NCBI GenBank assembly: GCA_021324615.1
Contig: JAJPIT010000080.1
Coordinates: 1 to 64,000 of the forward strand
Direction of reading: 5' to 3'
Origin: Terriglobia bacterium
GTDB lineage: Bacteria; Acidobacteriota; Terriglobia; Bryobacterales; Bryobacteraceae
Length of the DNA stretch: 64,000 bases
This document shows positions 44,993-54,601 of this stretch, one piece after another. Numbering within the stretch: the first letter of the stretch is position 1; each line of letters starts with the position of its first letter. The notes under the pieces were generated by a model. The model was given only the letters and a program-made list of their open reading frames with translations, had not been told where the DNA came from and did not search any database. The position numbers and the translations under genes are program-made.

Positions 44993-46246
44993 TCAGGCGT
45001 GGACCGTTTCCAGCGTCCTCGAACCGTAGCGCCGCTCCACGTAGTCGTTCAGAATTGCGATAAATTCCGCTACGATGGCCTCGCCGCGCAGCGTGCACTT
45101 CAATTTCCCGTCCACGTAGACCGGCGCGACCGGCTCTTCGAACGTTCCGGGCAGCGAGATCCCGATATGAGAGTGCTTGGATTCGCCGGGCCCGTTCACC
45201 ACACACCCCATCACCGCGACCTTCATCTCCTCCACCCCGGCGTAGCGCGACTTCCAGACCGGCATCTGCTGGCGAAGATAGGTCTGGATCTGATCGGCCA
45301 TATCCTGGAAAAACGTGCTGGTGGTGCGCCCGCATCCGGGGCAAGCCGTCACCTGCGGGGTGAAGCTGCGCAGCCCGAGCGCTTGCAGGATCTGCTGGCA
45401 GACGATGACTTCCTCGGTGCGGTCGCCGTTGGGCAGCGGCGTCAGCGAAGCGCGGATGGTATCGCCGATGCCTTCCTGCAACAGCACGGCGATGCCCGCG
45501 GTAGTGGCGACGATTCCCTTCGATCCGAGTCCCGCTTCGGTGAGCCCCAGATGCAGCGCCCAGTCGCCCTCCTGAGCCAGCATCCGGTAGACCGCGATCA
45601 GATCCTGCACGCCGCTGACCTTCGCGCTGAGGATAATTTTGTCGTGCGCCAGGCCGTAACGCTCCGCCGCTTTCGCCGATTCCACCGCGCTGGCCACGAT
45701 CGCGCGCAGCGTAACCGTCTTTGCGTCGGCCGGCTCGGGAAGGCGGCTGTTTTCATCCATCATGCGCGTCAGCAGCGCCTGGTCGAGCGATCCCCAATTG
45801 ACGCCGATGCGCACCGGGCGGCCGTATTCGATGGCCGCTTCGATCATCACGCGAAAATTATCGTCGTGTTTTTTTCCGATATTCACGTTCCCGGGATTGA
45901 TCCGGTATTTGGCCAGCGCGCGCGCCATCTCCGGATATTTTTTGAGCAGAATATGGCCGTTGTAATGAAAATCGCCGATAATCGGCACCCGGACGCCGAA
46001 TTTTTCGATCGTTTCCACGATCTTGGGAACGGCGCGCGCGGCTTCTTCGGTATTGACCGTGACGCGCACCAGCTCCGAGCCGGCCTGGGCCAGCGCCATC
46101 ACCTGGTTCACCGTCGACATCACATCGGCGGTGTCGGTATTGGTCATCGACTGCACCACGATGGGATGGTCGCCGCCCACCGTAACCGATCCGATCTTGA
46201 CCGCGGCGGAGCGGCGGCGAGGCGACGGGCCTATCTGTGTGGACAT
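44993..46246 (-). CDS. ispG: 4-hydroxy-3-methylbut-2-en-1-yl diphosphate synthase (flavodoxin/ferredoxin)
   Basis: Iron-sulfur enzyme of 417 residues of the MEP isoprenoid pathway, reducing MEcPP to HMBPP. The TIM-barrel starts with [20 protein letters not shown], and the cluster domain has [13 protein letters not shown] and [10 protein letters not shown], which supply the three [4Fe-4S] cysteines, plus the ligand Glu in NGPGESK. I chose ATG 46246: upstream sequence is not conserved in character, and TAGAAT lies 7 bases before this ATG. The gene is divergent from the permease at 46317. Isoprenoids made here feed quinones, polyprenyl carriers and any hopanoids. Confidence 0.95.
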   Translation of the reverse strand: MSTQIGPSPRRRSAAVKIGSVTVGGDHPIVVQSMTNTDTADVMSTVNQVMALAQAGSELVRVTVNTEEAARAVPKIVETIEKFGVRVPIIGDFHYNGHILLKKYPEMARALAKYRINPGNVNIGKKHDDNFRVMIEAAIEYGRPVRIGVNWGSLDQALLTRMMDENSRLPEPADAKTVTLRAIVASAVESAKAAERYGLAHDKIILSAKVSGVQDLIAVYRMLAQEGDWALHLGLTEAGLGSKGIVATTAGIAVLLQEGIGDTIRASLTPLPNGDRTEEVIVCQQILQALGLRSFTPQVTACPGCGRTTSTFFQDMADQIQTYLRQQMPVWKSRYAGVEEMKVAVMGCVVNGPGESKHSHIGISLPGTFEEPVAPVYVDGKLKCTLRGEAIVAEFIAILNDYVERRYGSRTLETVHA

Positions 46247-46253
46247 GATCTTA

Positions 46254-46259
46254 ATTCTA
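46254..46259 (-). promoter_or_regulatory. -10 hexamer of ispG (leaderless arrangement)
   Basis: TAGAAT on the minus strand, 7 bases before the ATG of ispG; no Shine-Dalgarno. Confidence 0.45.
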
Positions 46260-46316
46260 ATTGTAAACTGGCGGTCAGCTTTTCCGGACCGCGCGACGCG
46301 CTCCGCGCGGCGGCCT

Positions 46317-47723
46317 ATGCCATCCTCCCGCAAAGACATCGCATCGCGCAGCCGCGAGCTCAAAAAGGAACTGGGCCTGGGGAATCTGGTTCTCACGCAG
46401 ATCCTGTTCGTGATGGGCTTGAGCTGGGTCGGCACGGCGGCGAAACTGGGAGCTTCGCATGTCATGTTCTGGCTGCTGGCGGCGGGGTTGTTTTACGTGC
46501 CGTCGGCGGTCGTGGTGGTGCATCTCAGCCGCAAGTATCCGCTTGAAGGCGGTCTGTATCAGTGGGCCAAGATCGGATTCGGCGAGCGGACCGGCTTTCT
46601 GGTCGCCTGGAATTTGTGGATCTACGCGATGATCCTGATGTCCTCGATCGGCGTGCAGACCGCCGCCAACCTGGCCTATGCGATCGGCCCCCAGGCGGCC
46701 TGGATGGTGGAGAGCAAATGGTTCATCGCCGGCGGCGGCTGCCTGGTGCTCGGCGCGCTGGCCGCGCTTTCGGCCATCGGACTCGGCGCGGGCAAATGGC
46801 TGCACGGCGGCGGCGGAGCGGCCCTGCTGCTGGTGCTTTCCGCCATGGTAATTTTGCCCGCGCTCGATTGGCTGCGCGGCGGGCACGCCCAGGCGCGCCC
46901 CTTCTCCCTGGCGGTTCCGGCCCTGACGCTGCTGAATCTGAACATTTTGGGCAAACTCGGATTCGGCGCGCTGGGCGGGTTCGAATACGTCGCCATCTTC
47001 GCGGGCGAGTGCAAGGATCCGGCCCGGCTCATCGGCCGCAGCGTGATCCTCGCCGCTCCGGTCATCGCGGCGCTGTTCATCCTGAGCACGGGATCGGCTC
47101 TCTGGTTTGTCGGCGATCGGAATATTGATTTGATCTCGCCGGTTTCGCAGGTGCTGTCGGCCGCCGCGCGGCCCTTTGGATTCGGCGCGCGAATCGCCAG
47201 CACGGTGATCGTTCTGGTGCTGGGGATGAGGATCGCGCAAACCAGCGTGAATTTCTCGGCGACCGCGCGGCTGCCCATGGTGGCGGCCTGGGACCGGCTG
47301 CTGCCCGAGTGGTTCACCCGGCTGCATCCGCGATGGAAAACCCCCGCGCACTCCATCGCCTTCGTCGGCGCCATGACGGCGGCCCTGGGCGTCGCCGGAA
47401 ACCTGGGAGTGGCCAGCCAGGAAGCCTGGCAGTTGTTTGAAAACGCGGCGGGGATTTACTACGCGCTGGCCTACCTGGTGATGTTCGCGCTGCCGCTGGC
47501 CGGCCCCGCCGGCGCCGGGGTGAAGATCGCCGCCGCCTCCGGGTTCGCCATGACTCTGCTCTACGTGATCCTGTCCATCTTTCCGATTATCGAGGTGGCA
47601 AGCTGGTGGTCCTTCGGCGGCAAGATCGCCGGCGTGGTCCTCGGCGGCAATGCCGCTGGAGCTGCGATCTTCGAGCTGGCGCGAAGAAGGGCGCGGCGCG
47701 GCTGGCCCGCCTTGCCAAATTAA
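46317..47723 (+). CDS. APC-family amino acid permease
   Basis: Membrane transporter of about 468 residues with 12 hydrophobic helices. The N-terminus has [20 protein letters not shown], followed by [20 protein letters not shown] (the conserved GGxYxW loop after TM2) and [20 protein letters not shown] in TM6. It resembles the amino acid/polyamine permeases; the substrate is unknown. The ATG at 46317 is the first that precedes the conserved region, but it has no ribosome site and the frame is open upstream through the ispG promoter region, so the start is tentative. Its stop codon shares the palindromic TTAA (47720-47723) with the stop of the convergent LarA-like gene. Confidence 0.87.
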   Translation: MPSSRKDIASRSRELKKELGLGNLVLTQILFVMGLSWVGTAAKLGASHVMFWLLAAGLFYVPSAVVVVHLSRKYPLEGGLYQWAKIGFGERTGFLVAWNLWIYAMILMSSIGVQTAANLAYAIGPQAAWMVESKWFIAGGGCLVLGALAALSAIGLGAGKWLHGGGGAALLLVLSAMVILPALDWLRGGHAQARPFSLAVPALTLLNLNILGKLGFGALGGFEYVAIFAGECKDPARLIGRSVILAAPVIAALFILSTGSALWFVGDRNIDLISPVSQVLSAAARPFGFGARIASTVIVLVLGMRIAQTSVNFSATARLPMVAAWDRLLPEWFTRLHPRWKTPAHSIAFVGAMTAALGVAGNLGVASQEAWQLFENAAGIYYALAYLVMFALPLAGPAGAGVKIAAASGFAMTLLYVILSIFPIIEVASWWSFGGKIAGVVLGGNAAGAAIFELARRRARRGWPALPN

Positions 47724-48997
47724 TGGGCCATGGCGGCGCTGTCCAGGATGCCCGCCAGATTGCCTTCCTGATCGAAGGAAAACTCCTCCGCCTCGCCGAT
47801 AATTTCCAGATTCGGATTGGCCTCGATTTGCGGGCGCAGGTTTTCGGTCAGGCGCATCAGTCCCAGCTCGAGCGAATTGGCGATCCAGCCGATGGTTACG
47901 TCCCGCTGTTCCAGATGGCCGCAGCAGGGCCAGATCTTCTCCAGGCATTCGCGGTCGCTCGGAAAATGAATCGGGATGCGGATGGCCGAGGGCGTGGAGG
48001 CGGTCAGCGAGTTGATCTGGGTCGGCGTCCAGTCGATGGCCCGCAGCAGGCGGTCGTGAATCACATCCGCCAGGCCGACGCCGACGCCGTTGCCATAGCT
48101 GTGCGGGCTTAATCCGCGCAGATAAATGCGGTCGATCGCCGGCGCCGTGTCCCACGGATTGTAGTCGCCCATCACGCTCCGGTTGACCACCTTGGTATCC
48201 ATCCCCGCGCCCGAAAAATTCTTTCCGATTTCGTCCACGATGAGAATATTCAGCGGCATGGGAATCCGTCCCATCCACGATTTGGCCAGCGCGAGCAGCT
48301 CTTCTTCCTTCTGCTCCATCTCCCCGACCCGCACCGCCGTCAGTTGCGCGGTCTTATGATTGGCATCCTCAAGGATCGCCAGGCCGCCCAGGATCTTTCC
48401 GCTCTGGAGCACCTGGCGGCCCACGCTGCGGATCACGTGCTCCAGGCCAAGGCGGTAGGCGTAGGTGTGGTAGCGCTGGGCCCCGGCGAATTTGCCGAGC
48501 CCGATGGCCATCATCTTGAACAGGCCGCTCTCGATCTTCCCGGCAAAATCGGTGTTCCATTTCACGCGGCCGATGAGAAACACGCCGTCGGACTGGAAGG
48601 CGTTGCGGTCCATGAACGCCTCGATGCCGTCGGCGGTCTTGCCGAGCGAGACCACGTCCAGCGCGCTGATGACCGGGCATCCGACACCCGCCTCATGGAC
48701 GCCGTAATGCGCCAGCACGCTGGCTTGTCCTTCGGCCGTCGCGGCGCCATGGCTGCCCATGGCGGGGAAGATGAACGGCTGGAATCCGCGCGCTTTGAAG
48801 TTTTCCACCACGCTGCGCACGATCATCGCCAGATTCGCGATGCCCCGGCTGCCGACGCCGATGGCCACGCGCGCGCCGGGGTGCAGCGAATCGAGGATGC
48901 CGGAGGAGGCCAGCTCGCGCGAGATCGTCGCGGGGATATCGTGGATGGCGCGGTCCGGGAAGTGCTGGCGTACGGTGAGCAAGCGGGAGAAAGCCAT
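47720..48997 (-). CDS. LarA-like (DUF2088, lactate racemase domain) protein
   Basis: Protein of 425 residues of the LarA/DUF2088 superfamily, whose founding member racemises lactate with a nickel-pincer nucleotide cofactor. The N-terminal domain shows VAIGVGSRGIANLAMIVRSV (the family's substrate/cofactor loop, here SRGIAN rather than the SRxxP-type motif), FPAMGSHGAATAEGQ, and later ILIVDEIGKNFSGAGMDTKV. This is the branch usually annotated as lactate racemase domain-containing; cofactor synthesis genes larB, larC and larE are not in the window and the reaction is unknown. TATCCT lies 6 bases before the ATG with no Shine-Dalgarno. Confidence 0.85.
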   Translation of the reverse strand: MAFSRLLTVRQHFPDRAIHDIPATISRELASSGILDSLHPGARVAIGVGSRGIANLAMIVRSVVENFKARGFQPFIFPAMGSHGAATAEGQASVLAHYGVHEAGVGCPVISALDVVSLGKTADGIEAFMDRNAFQSDGVFLIGRVKWNTDFAGKIESGLFKMMAIGLGKFAGAQRYHTYAYRLGLEHVIRSVGRQVLQSGKILGGLAILEDANHKTAQLTAVRVGEMEQKEEELLALAKSWMGRIPMPLNILIVDEIGKNFSGAGMDTKVVNRSVMGDYNPWDTAPAIDRIYLRGLSPHSYGNGVGVGLADVIHDRLLRAIDWTPTQINSLTASTPSAIRIPIHFPSDRECLEKIWPCCGHLEQRDVTIGWIANSLELGLMRLTENLRPQIEANPNLEIIGEAEEFSFDQEGNLAGILDSAAMAH

Positions 48998-49003
48998 ATA
49001 TAA

Positions 49004-49009
49004 AGGATA
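49004..49009 (-). promoter_or_regulatory. -10-like hexamer of the LarA-like gene
   Basis: TATCCT on the minus strand, 6 bases before the ATG at 48997, in an AT-rich stretch (TTATAT) that lacks a Shine-Dalgarno. Confidence 0.4.
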
Positions 49010-49035
49010 CCTTCCGCGCGCCGCCCGGAAGTGTT

Positions 49036-50547
49036 TTAGCGGCTGGCGCCAGGCTCCGGCGCGCGCCGCAGAATCTGCACCGGAACGCCGTTATAGGAAA
49101 CCGCCGCAACCGGGCGATAAGCGCAGCGCAGGAAGGCTTCGATCTTTTCCAGACGCAGCCGGCGCGGATCCGAGCCGGGCCAGATCCGCAGGATCATCTC
49201 CGGCGTGACGTTTTGGTAGAGAATCGTTTCCGGCGGCCGCGCCCGCAGCTCGGCCAGCGCCAGCCGCTCGTCGCCATCCTCCATCATGCCCGGCTGAAGG
49301 TACGAATATCGCGTCGGATTCTCCCCGCCCGTGAGGAAATAGAACATCGGCAGATAGGGGAAGCAGAACAGGCTCGCGCCCTGCGGAACATCCCGCTCGA
49401 TGGCCCGGATCATCTCCGCGTCGGCGGGCAGGGCGGCGATGCGGCCCACCCGGGAATCGACCGGGATCATATGGGCGCGGAGATAGATCCCGTAGCCGGC
49501 CGGAAGGGCCGCAAGCAGGCAGACCACCCCAAATACCCCCAGCCGGACGCCGGAGCCGGCCCGGCTTAAGTGAAATCCCGCGATCGCGTAAAACAGCGGC
49601 GCCGCGTAGGCCAGGTGCGGAACGTCCAGGCGCGGATACGCCGCCGCAAGCAGGGCGAACGCGGCGATGGTGACCGGAACCAGCTCGCGATTTTCCCGCG
49701 CCTGGCGGGTGCGGCACAGCAGCAGCGCGGCCAGGGGAAGCAGCGCGGGCAGCGACAGCGCCAGCAGAACCAGAACGCGCCAGGGAAGGTCCGCGGCGGA
49801 GGCCCCTTCGAAAAACGCCGCGTAGCCGCCCAGACGGCTGCCATAGGGCATGAAATTCGCGCCGCCGTAATTCCTCCGCGTCCACAGCATCTGCTTGAGC
49901 ATCGGCGCGAGCGCGTGCTGGTGGGCCAGCAGCGCCCCGCAGCAGACCGAAACGGCGGCGCACCCGGAAAGAAATGGAATGAATCGGCCGCGCTCCGCAA
50001 ACCACAGCCAGGCGAGCAGCGCGATCGCGACCAGCGCCACGCTCGGCGTAATCCAGGCTGCGAAGCCCGCGAGCAGGCCCGCGATGAATCCGTTCCTTCG
50101 CGTCGCGGTGAGGAGCGTGACGGCGGCGATCGCGAACGCCGCGCTATCGGCGCGATGATTCGGCTGCGTCATCGCCGGATCGGCGGTCTGCAACAACATC
50201 GCCGCCAGCGCGGCCCACGCCGCCCAGCCCGCGCTGGTCCATCGCGCCAGCAGCAGAACGAGGCAGCCGGCGGTGACGCTCAGACCGGCAATGGTCACCA
50301 CGCGCGAGGCGGCGAGTGAAACTCCCAGCGCCTTCAGCGCCAGCGCTTCCAGCCAAAAACTCCCCGGTCCCATGAGGATGAAGAAATCGCGGTACGGAGC
50401 CTGGCCGCGCAGAATGCGGAGCGCGCCGTCCAGAAAAATGCCTTCGTCGTTGCTGGCCAGGTATCGCCGCCCCGCCAGCCACCAGAGAAAGGCCGCGGCG
50501 GCCACACTGGCGGCCAGGGCGGCGCCGAACGGGCGGGAGCGCGACAC
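49036..50547 (-). CDS. GT-C (GT39-like) membrane glycosyltransferase
   Basis: Integral membrane protein of 503 residues with about 10-12 hydrophobic helices and a soluble C-terminal tail (about 385-503). The first loop RRYLASNDEGIFLDGALRIL, with its acidic pair, then APYRDFFILMGPGSFWL, is the pattern of dolichyl/polyprenyl-phosphate-sugar-dependent GT39-type transferases. Donor and acceptor are unknown. It lies 38 bases upstream of the LarA-like gene in the transcription direction but that gene has its own -10. It is divergent from rfaE2, so a role in surface glycan building is a context-based guess. Confidence 0.8.
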   Translation of the reverse strand: MSRSRPFGAALAASVAAAAFLWWLAGRRYLASNDEGIFLDGALRILRGQAPYRDFFILMGPGSFWLEALALKALGVSLAASRVVTIAGLSVTAGCLVLLLARWTSAGWAAWAALAAMLLQTADPAMTQPNHRADSAAFAIAAVTLLTATRRNGFIAGLLAGFAAWITPSVALVAIALLAWLWFAERGRFIPFLSGCAAVSVCCGALLAHQHALAPMLKQMLWTRRNYGGANFMPYGSRLGGYAAFFEGASAADLPWRVLVLLALSLPALLPLAALLLCRTRQARENRELVPVTIAAFALLAAAYPRLDVPHLAYAAPLFYAIAGFHLSRAGSGVRLGVFGVVCLLAALPAGYGIYLRAHMIPVDSRVGRIAALPADAEMIRAIERDVPQGASLFCFPYLPMFYFLTGGENPTRYSYLQPGMMEDGDERLALAELRARPPETILYQNVTPEMILRIWPGSDPRRLRLEKIEAFLRCAYRPVAAVSYNGVPVQILRRAPEPGASR

Positions 50548-50634
50548 ACCCTTTGTTCGGCATCGCCCCGCCGCGACTTTAACCGCCGCTGTTGCCAGTT
50601 CCCGCTTCGTCCGCGAAAATGAAAATGTCGGCTC

Positions 50635-51105
50635 ATGTCGAAACTCTATTCACGCGCGGAGCTGGTGGGCGCGCGCGGCCGGTGGCGCGGCGAAGGAAAA
50701 ACGGTCGTTTTCACCAACGGCTGCTACGACATTCTCCATCCCGGCCACATCCGCCTGCTCGAACAGGCGCGTTCGCTGGGCGACGTCCTGATTCTCGCGC
50801 TCAACACCGACGCGAGCGTCGCGCGGCTCAAGGGACCATCGCGCCCGCTGATCCCGCAGCAGGAGCGCGCCCAAATGGCGATGGCCCTGGAGTCGGTCGA
50901 CGCGGTTACGTTTTTCGATGAGGACACGCCGCGCGAGCTGATCGCCGAGGTTCTGCCCGATATTCTCATCAAGGGCGCCGATTGGGCGCACTTCATCGCC
51001 GGGAGGGAAGAAGTGGAGGCCGCCGGCGGCAGAGTGATGGCGCTCGCGCTGGAGCCGGGCTACTCGACCACGAACATCGTCGGCGAACTGTTGGCGCGGA
51101 AGTGA
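50635..51105 (+). CDS. rfaE2: D-glycero-beta-D-manno-heptose 1-phosphate adenylyltransferase
   Basis: Nucleotidyltransferase of 156 residues corresponding to the C-terminal half of HldE. It adds AMP to heptose 1-phosphate, yielding ADP-heptose for the LPS inner core. The HxGH-type active site is in FTNGCYDILHPGHIRLLEQA, and the second motif is YSTTNIV near the C-terminus. The kinase half (rfaE1/hldA) is not in the window, so heptose synthesis genes are split. mfd starts 10 bases downstream, so the two genes probably form an operon. It supports a Gram-negative envelope with heptose-containing LPS. Confidence 0.92.
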   Translation: MSKLYSRAELVGARGRWRGEGKTVVFTNGCYDILHPGHIRLLEQARSLGDVLILALNTDASVARLKGPSRPLIPQQERAQMAMALESVDAVTFFDEDTPRELIAEVLPDILIKGADWAHFIAGREEVEAAGGRVMALALEPGYSTTNIVGELLARK

Positions 51106-51115
51106 CTCGCCTGTT

Positions 51116-54100
51116 GTGACGCACCCCGGCGTTCGCGATCTGTTTCAAACCCTCGGCCGCCACGCGGCCTTTCAGGATCTGGCCGGCAGGCTGCTGCGCC
51201 GCGAAACCGGCCCGTTTTCGCTGGCCGGATTGACCCCCACCGCCAAGGCCCTGTACCTGGTGCTGCTGTGGCAGGCGACCGAGCGGCCGTTGCTGGTGCT
51301 TTCCGGCGACGGCCAGCACGCCGAGCCGCTGGCCGAGCTGATGGAAACGTTTTTTCATCTTCTTGTTCCGCATGCCGGAGCCGGCCCGCTGCTCCTGCCC
51401 GCGCTCGACGTGCTGCCCGGACAGAAACTGTCGCCGCACGCCGAGATCATGGGCCAACGCGCCACCGGCCTGTGGCGCCTGGCCAGCGGCGACGCACCGG
51501 TGGTCGTTGCGCCGGCCGCCGCGGCGCTGTTCCGCACCCACGCGGCGGAGTATTACCGGCGGCTCGCGCTCGAACTGCGCGCTGGCGAGGAGCTGCCGCT
51601 CGACACCATCGAAGCGCATCTTCAGTCGATCGGCTACGAAAAACGCGACCCGGTGGAGATGGTGGGCGAATATTCCATCCGCGGCGGCATTCTGGACGTT
51701 TTTCCCGCCGACAGCGCGCGCCCGCTGCGCGTCGAATTTTTCGGCGACGAGATCGAGTCCATCCGCCGCTTCGACGTCGCTTCGCAGCGTTCGGTGGTGA
51801 AGGTCGCCGAAGCGCGCGTTCTGCCGCTGCGGGAGCAGCCGCGCGCCGCGCCGGCGCCGCCCGGCTGGGAGTTCGCCGAAGCGCTGGAAACTCCGCGCGA
51901 AAGCTCGCTGATCGAGCTGGCCGGCGGCGCGGCCATCGTGCTCGACGAGCCGGAACAGATCCGCGCCGCGGCGGAGCGCCTCTGGAAGCGCCTGGAGCAG
52001 CAGGAAGTCCCCCAGTTGGCCGCGGCCAACTTCTTCCGCTGGGAGGAGTTGGCGGAGCGCATCGGCGATGCGCCGCAAATCGCGCTGCGGGAGCTGGATC
52101 TGGACGCCGCGGCCCCGCACATCGCCACGCGCCCCGCCATGGCCTTCCACGGATCGATGCAGGTGGCCGTCGCCGAGGCCAAGACGCTGGTCGAACAAGG
52201 CTATCGGGTCGCTTTCTTCGCGCCGGCCAACGGCGAGCTGGAGCGGCTCGCCGACATTTTGCGCGAGTATTCGGTGCCTTTCCAGTTGGGTCTGGCGCCC
52301 AATGAGGCGGCGTCGCCGTATCTGGCCGAGCGCGCTTATCTGGCCGGGCCCGTCGCCAGCACCTACCTGATCAAAGGAAACGTCCGCCGCGGATCGATCT
52401 TTCCGGAATCCTCCATCGCCTTCATCGGCAGCGAGGATCTGTTCGATTCCTCCGATCTGATCGCGCGGCCCGGCATCACCAAAGCACAGTTGACGGCCTT
52501 CGCCGCCGATCTGGCGGATCTCAAACCGGGCGATTTCGTGGTTCACGTCACGCACGGCGTCGGGAAATTTTTAGGCGTCCGGGAAATCGCCCAGGGCGGG
52601 CAGAAGGGCGATTTCATGCTGCTCGAATACGCGGGCGAGGCGAAGCTCTATGTTCCGCTCACGCGGCTGGACCTGGTGGAGAAATACCGCGGCGGAGGAG
52701 AATCGGCGCCGCCGCTCGACCGGCTCGGCGGATCCACCTGGACGCAGCGCAAATCGCGGGTCAAGGCGAAGATGCGCGACATGGCCAGCGAGCTTCTGAA
52801 GCTTTACGCGCAGCGCCGCATGACGGAGGGGTTTGCTTTTTCGCCCGATTCCAACTGGCAGCGCGAATTCGAGGACGGCTTCGAGTTCACGGAAACCAGG
52901 GACCAGCTTTCGGCGGTGCGGGACATCAAGCGCGATATGGAGTCGCCCCATCCGATGGACCGCCTGCCGTGCGGCGACGTCGGATACGGGAAAACCGAGG
53001 TGGCCATGCGCGCGGCGTTCAAGGCGCTGGGCGACGGCAAACAGGTCGCCGTGCTGGCCCCGACGACCGTGCTCGCTTTCCAGCATTATGAGACGTTCAA
53101 GCGGCGGTTCGCGACCGTTCCGGTGCGCATCGAAATGTTTTCGCGGTTTCGCGCCGCCAGAGAGATCAAGCAGGCGCTGGAGGAGCTGGCCGCGGGAAAA
53201 GTCGATATCGCGATCGGCACCCACCGCCTGCTTTCCAAAGACGTCGAGTTCCGCGACCTCGGCCTGCTGATCATCGACGAGGAGCAGCGCTTCGGAGTGC
53301 GCCACAAAGAGCGCCTGAAACAGATCCGGCAAAACGTCGATGTCCTGACCATGAGCGCGACGCCGATTCCGCGCACGCTGCACATGTCCCTGCTGGGGAT
53401 CCGCGATATGAGCGTCATCGAAACGCCGCCCAAAGACCGCCTGGCGATTCACACCGTGGTGGCGCATTTCGATCCTGAACTGATCCGCGCCGCCATCGAC
53501 CAGGAGTTATCGCGCGGCGGCCAGGTGTATTTTCTTCACAACCGCGTGGACACCATCTTTTCGCGCGCCGCGGCGATCCAGCAACTGGTTCCCCACGCGC
53601 GGATCGGCGTCGGCCACGGGCAGATGGGCGAGCAGGAACTGGAGCGTGTGCTGCTCGGCTTCATGCGCCACGAATACGACGTCTTCGTATCCACCACCAT
53701 CGTGGAAAACGGCCTGGATATCCCGCTGGCCAACACCATCATCATCGAAAACGCCGAGCGCCACGGCCTGGCCGAGCTGTATCAACTGCGGGGCCGCGTC
53801 GGCCGCTCGAACCGGCGGGCGTATGCATATTTACTGGTTCCGGCCGATGCCGAGCTGAGCGAGATCGCGCGCAAACGCCTGGCGGCGCTAAGGGAATTTT
53901 CCGATCTCGGCGCAGGATTCAAAATCGCCGCGCTCGATCTGGAGCTGCGCGGGGCCGGCAACCTGCTGGGCGGCGAACAACACGGGCATATCGCCGCCGT
54001 CGGCTTCGATACCTATGTGCGGCTGCTCGAACAAACCGTGCAGGAGCTGAGGGGCGAACCGGCGCCGCTGGAGATTCACACGGCCTTAAACCTCGGCCTG

Positions 54101-54601
54101 GATCTGCGCATTCCCTCCGAATACATCGCCGACGAAAATCAGCGCCTGCGCGCCTACAAGCGCATCGCCGACGCCCGCGACGCCGCGGAAGCCGAACGCA
54201 TCCGCGCCGAACTGGCCGATCGTTACGGCCCGCCGCCCGAGGCCGTGCAAGCCCTGCTGGAATTCGCCCTGCTCAAGACCGCCGCCGAGCAGGCCGGCAT
54301 CGAGGCCATCGACCGCCGCGGCGGCGCGCTGCACATCAAATTTCACCCCGGCTCGAAAATCGATCCCGGCAAATTGATGGCTCTGGTTTCCTCGCGCCCC
54401 GGCGCGCAGTTCACCCCCGCCGGAGTGCTCCGGCTGCCGCTGCCGGCGGCGGAGGCCCCGGCGGTGCTGGCCTGCCTGAAGGACGCCCTGGGCGAACTGA
54501 TCTCCGGCGGTGCCTCCCCCGCTCCCCAGCCGCTCGCAACCGGAATCAACCGCGGAGACCCGCGAACGCCTCCTCCACTTCGCGGCGCCGGGCGGGAGTG
54601 A
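51116..54601 (+). CDS. mfd: transcription-repair coupling factor Mfd
   Basis: DNA translocase of 1161 residues (E. coli 1148) that removes stalled RNA polymerase at lesions and recruits UvrA. The domains are in the expected order: the UvrB-like N-terminus (about 1-330), the RNA-polymerase interaction domain (about 460-550, with KPGDFVVHVTHGVGKFLGV), the SF2 helicase core with Walker A GDVGYGKTE (620-628) and DEEQ (721-724), motif VI LRGRVGRSNRRAYAYLL, and the C-terminal TRCF domain (PLEIHTALNLGLDLRIPSEY). The GTG start is 10 bases after rfaE2. The last 56 bases overlap the tail of the convergent DapA-like gene. Confidence 0.96.
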   Translation: MTHPGVRDLFQTLGRHAAFQDLAGRLLRRETGPFSLAGLTPTAKALYLVLLWQATERPLLVLSGDGQHAEPLAELMETFFHLLVPHAGAGPLLLPALDVLPGQKLSPHAEIMGQRATGLWRLASGDAPVVVAPAAAALFRTHAAEYYRRLALELRAGEELPLDTIEAHLQSIGYEKRDPVEMVGEYSIRGGILDVFPADSARPLRVEFFGDEIESIRRFDVASQRSVVKVAEARVLPLREQPRAAPAPPGWEFAEALETPRESSLIELAGGAAIVLDEPEQIRAAAERLWKRLEQQEVPQLAAANFFRWEELAERIGDAPQIALRELDLDAAAPHIATRPAMAFHGSMQVAVAEAKTLVEQGYRVAFFAPANGELERLADILREYSVPFQLGLAPNEAASPYLAERAYLAGPVASTYLIKGNVRRGSIFPESSIAFIGSEDLFDSSDLIARPGITKAQLTAFAADLADLKPGDFVVHVTHGVGKFLGVREIAQGGQKGDFMLLEYAGEAKLYVPLTRLDLVEKYRGGGESAPPLDRLGGSTWTQRKSRVKAKMRDMASELLKLYAQRRMTEGFAFSPDSNWQREFEDGFEFTETRDQLSAVRDIKRDMESPHPMDRLPCGDVGYGKTEVAMRAAFKALGDGKQVAVLAPTTVLAFQHYETFKRRFATVPVRIEMFSRFRAAREIKQALEELAAGKVDIAIGTHRLLSKDVEFRDLGLLIIDEEQRFGVRHKERLKQIRQNVDVLTMSATPIPRTLHMSLLGIRDMSVIETPPKDRLAIHTVVAHFDPELIRAAIDQELSRGGQVYFLHNRVDTIFSRAAAIQQLVPHARIGVGHGQMGEQELERVLLGFMRHEYDVFVSTTIVENGLDIPLANTIIIENAERHGLAELYQLRGRVGRSNRRAYAYLLVPADAELSEIARKRLAALREFSDLGAGFKIAALDLELRGAGNLLGGEQHGHIAAVGFDTYVRLLEQTVQELRGEPAPLEIHTALNLGLDLRIPSEYIADENQRLRAYKRIADARDAAEAERIRAELADRYGPPPEAVQALLEFALLKTAAEQAGIEAIDRRGGALHIKFHPGSKIDPGKLMALVSSRPGAQFTPAGVLRLPLPAAEAPAVLACLKDALGELISGGASPAPQPLATGINRGDPRTPPPLRGAGRE

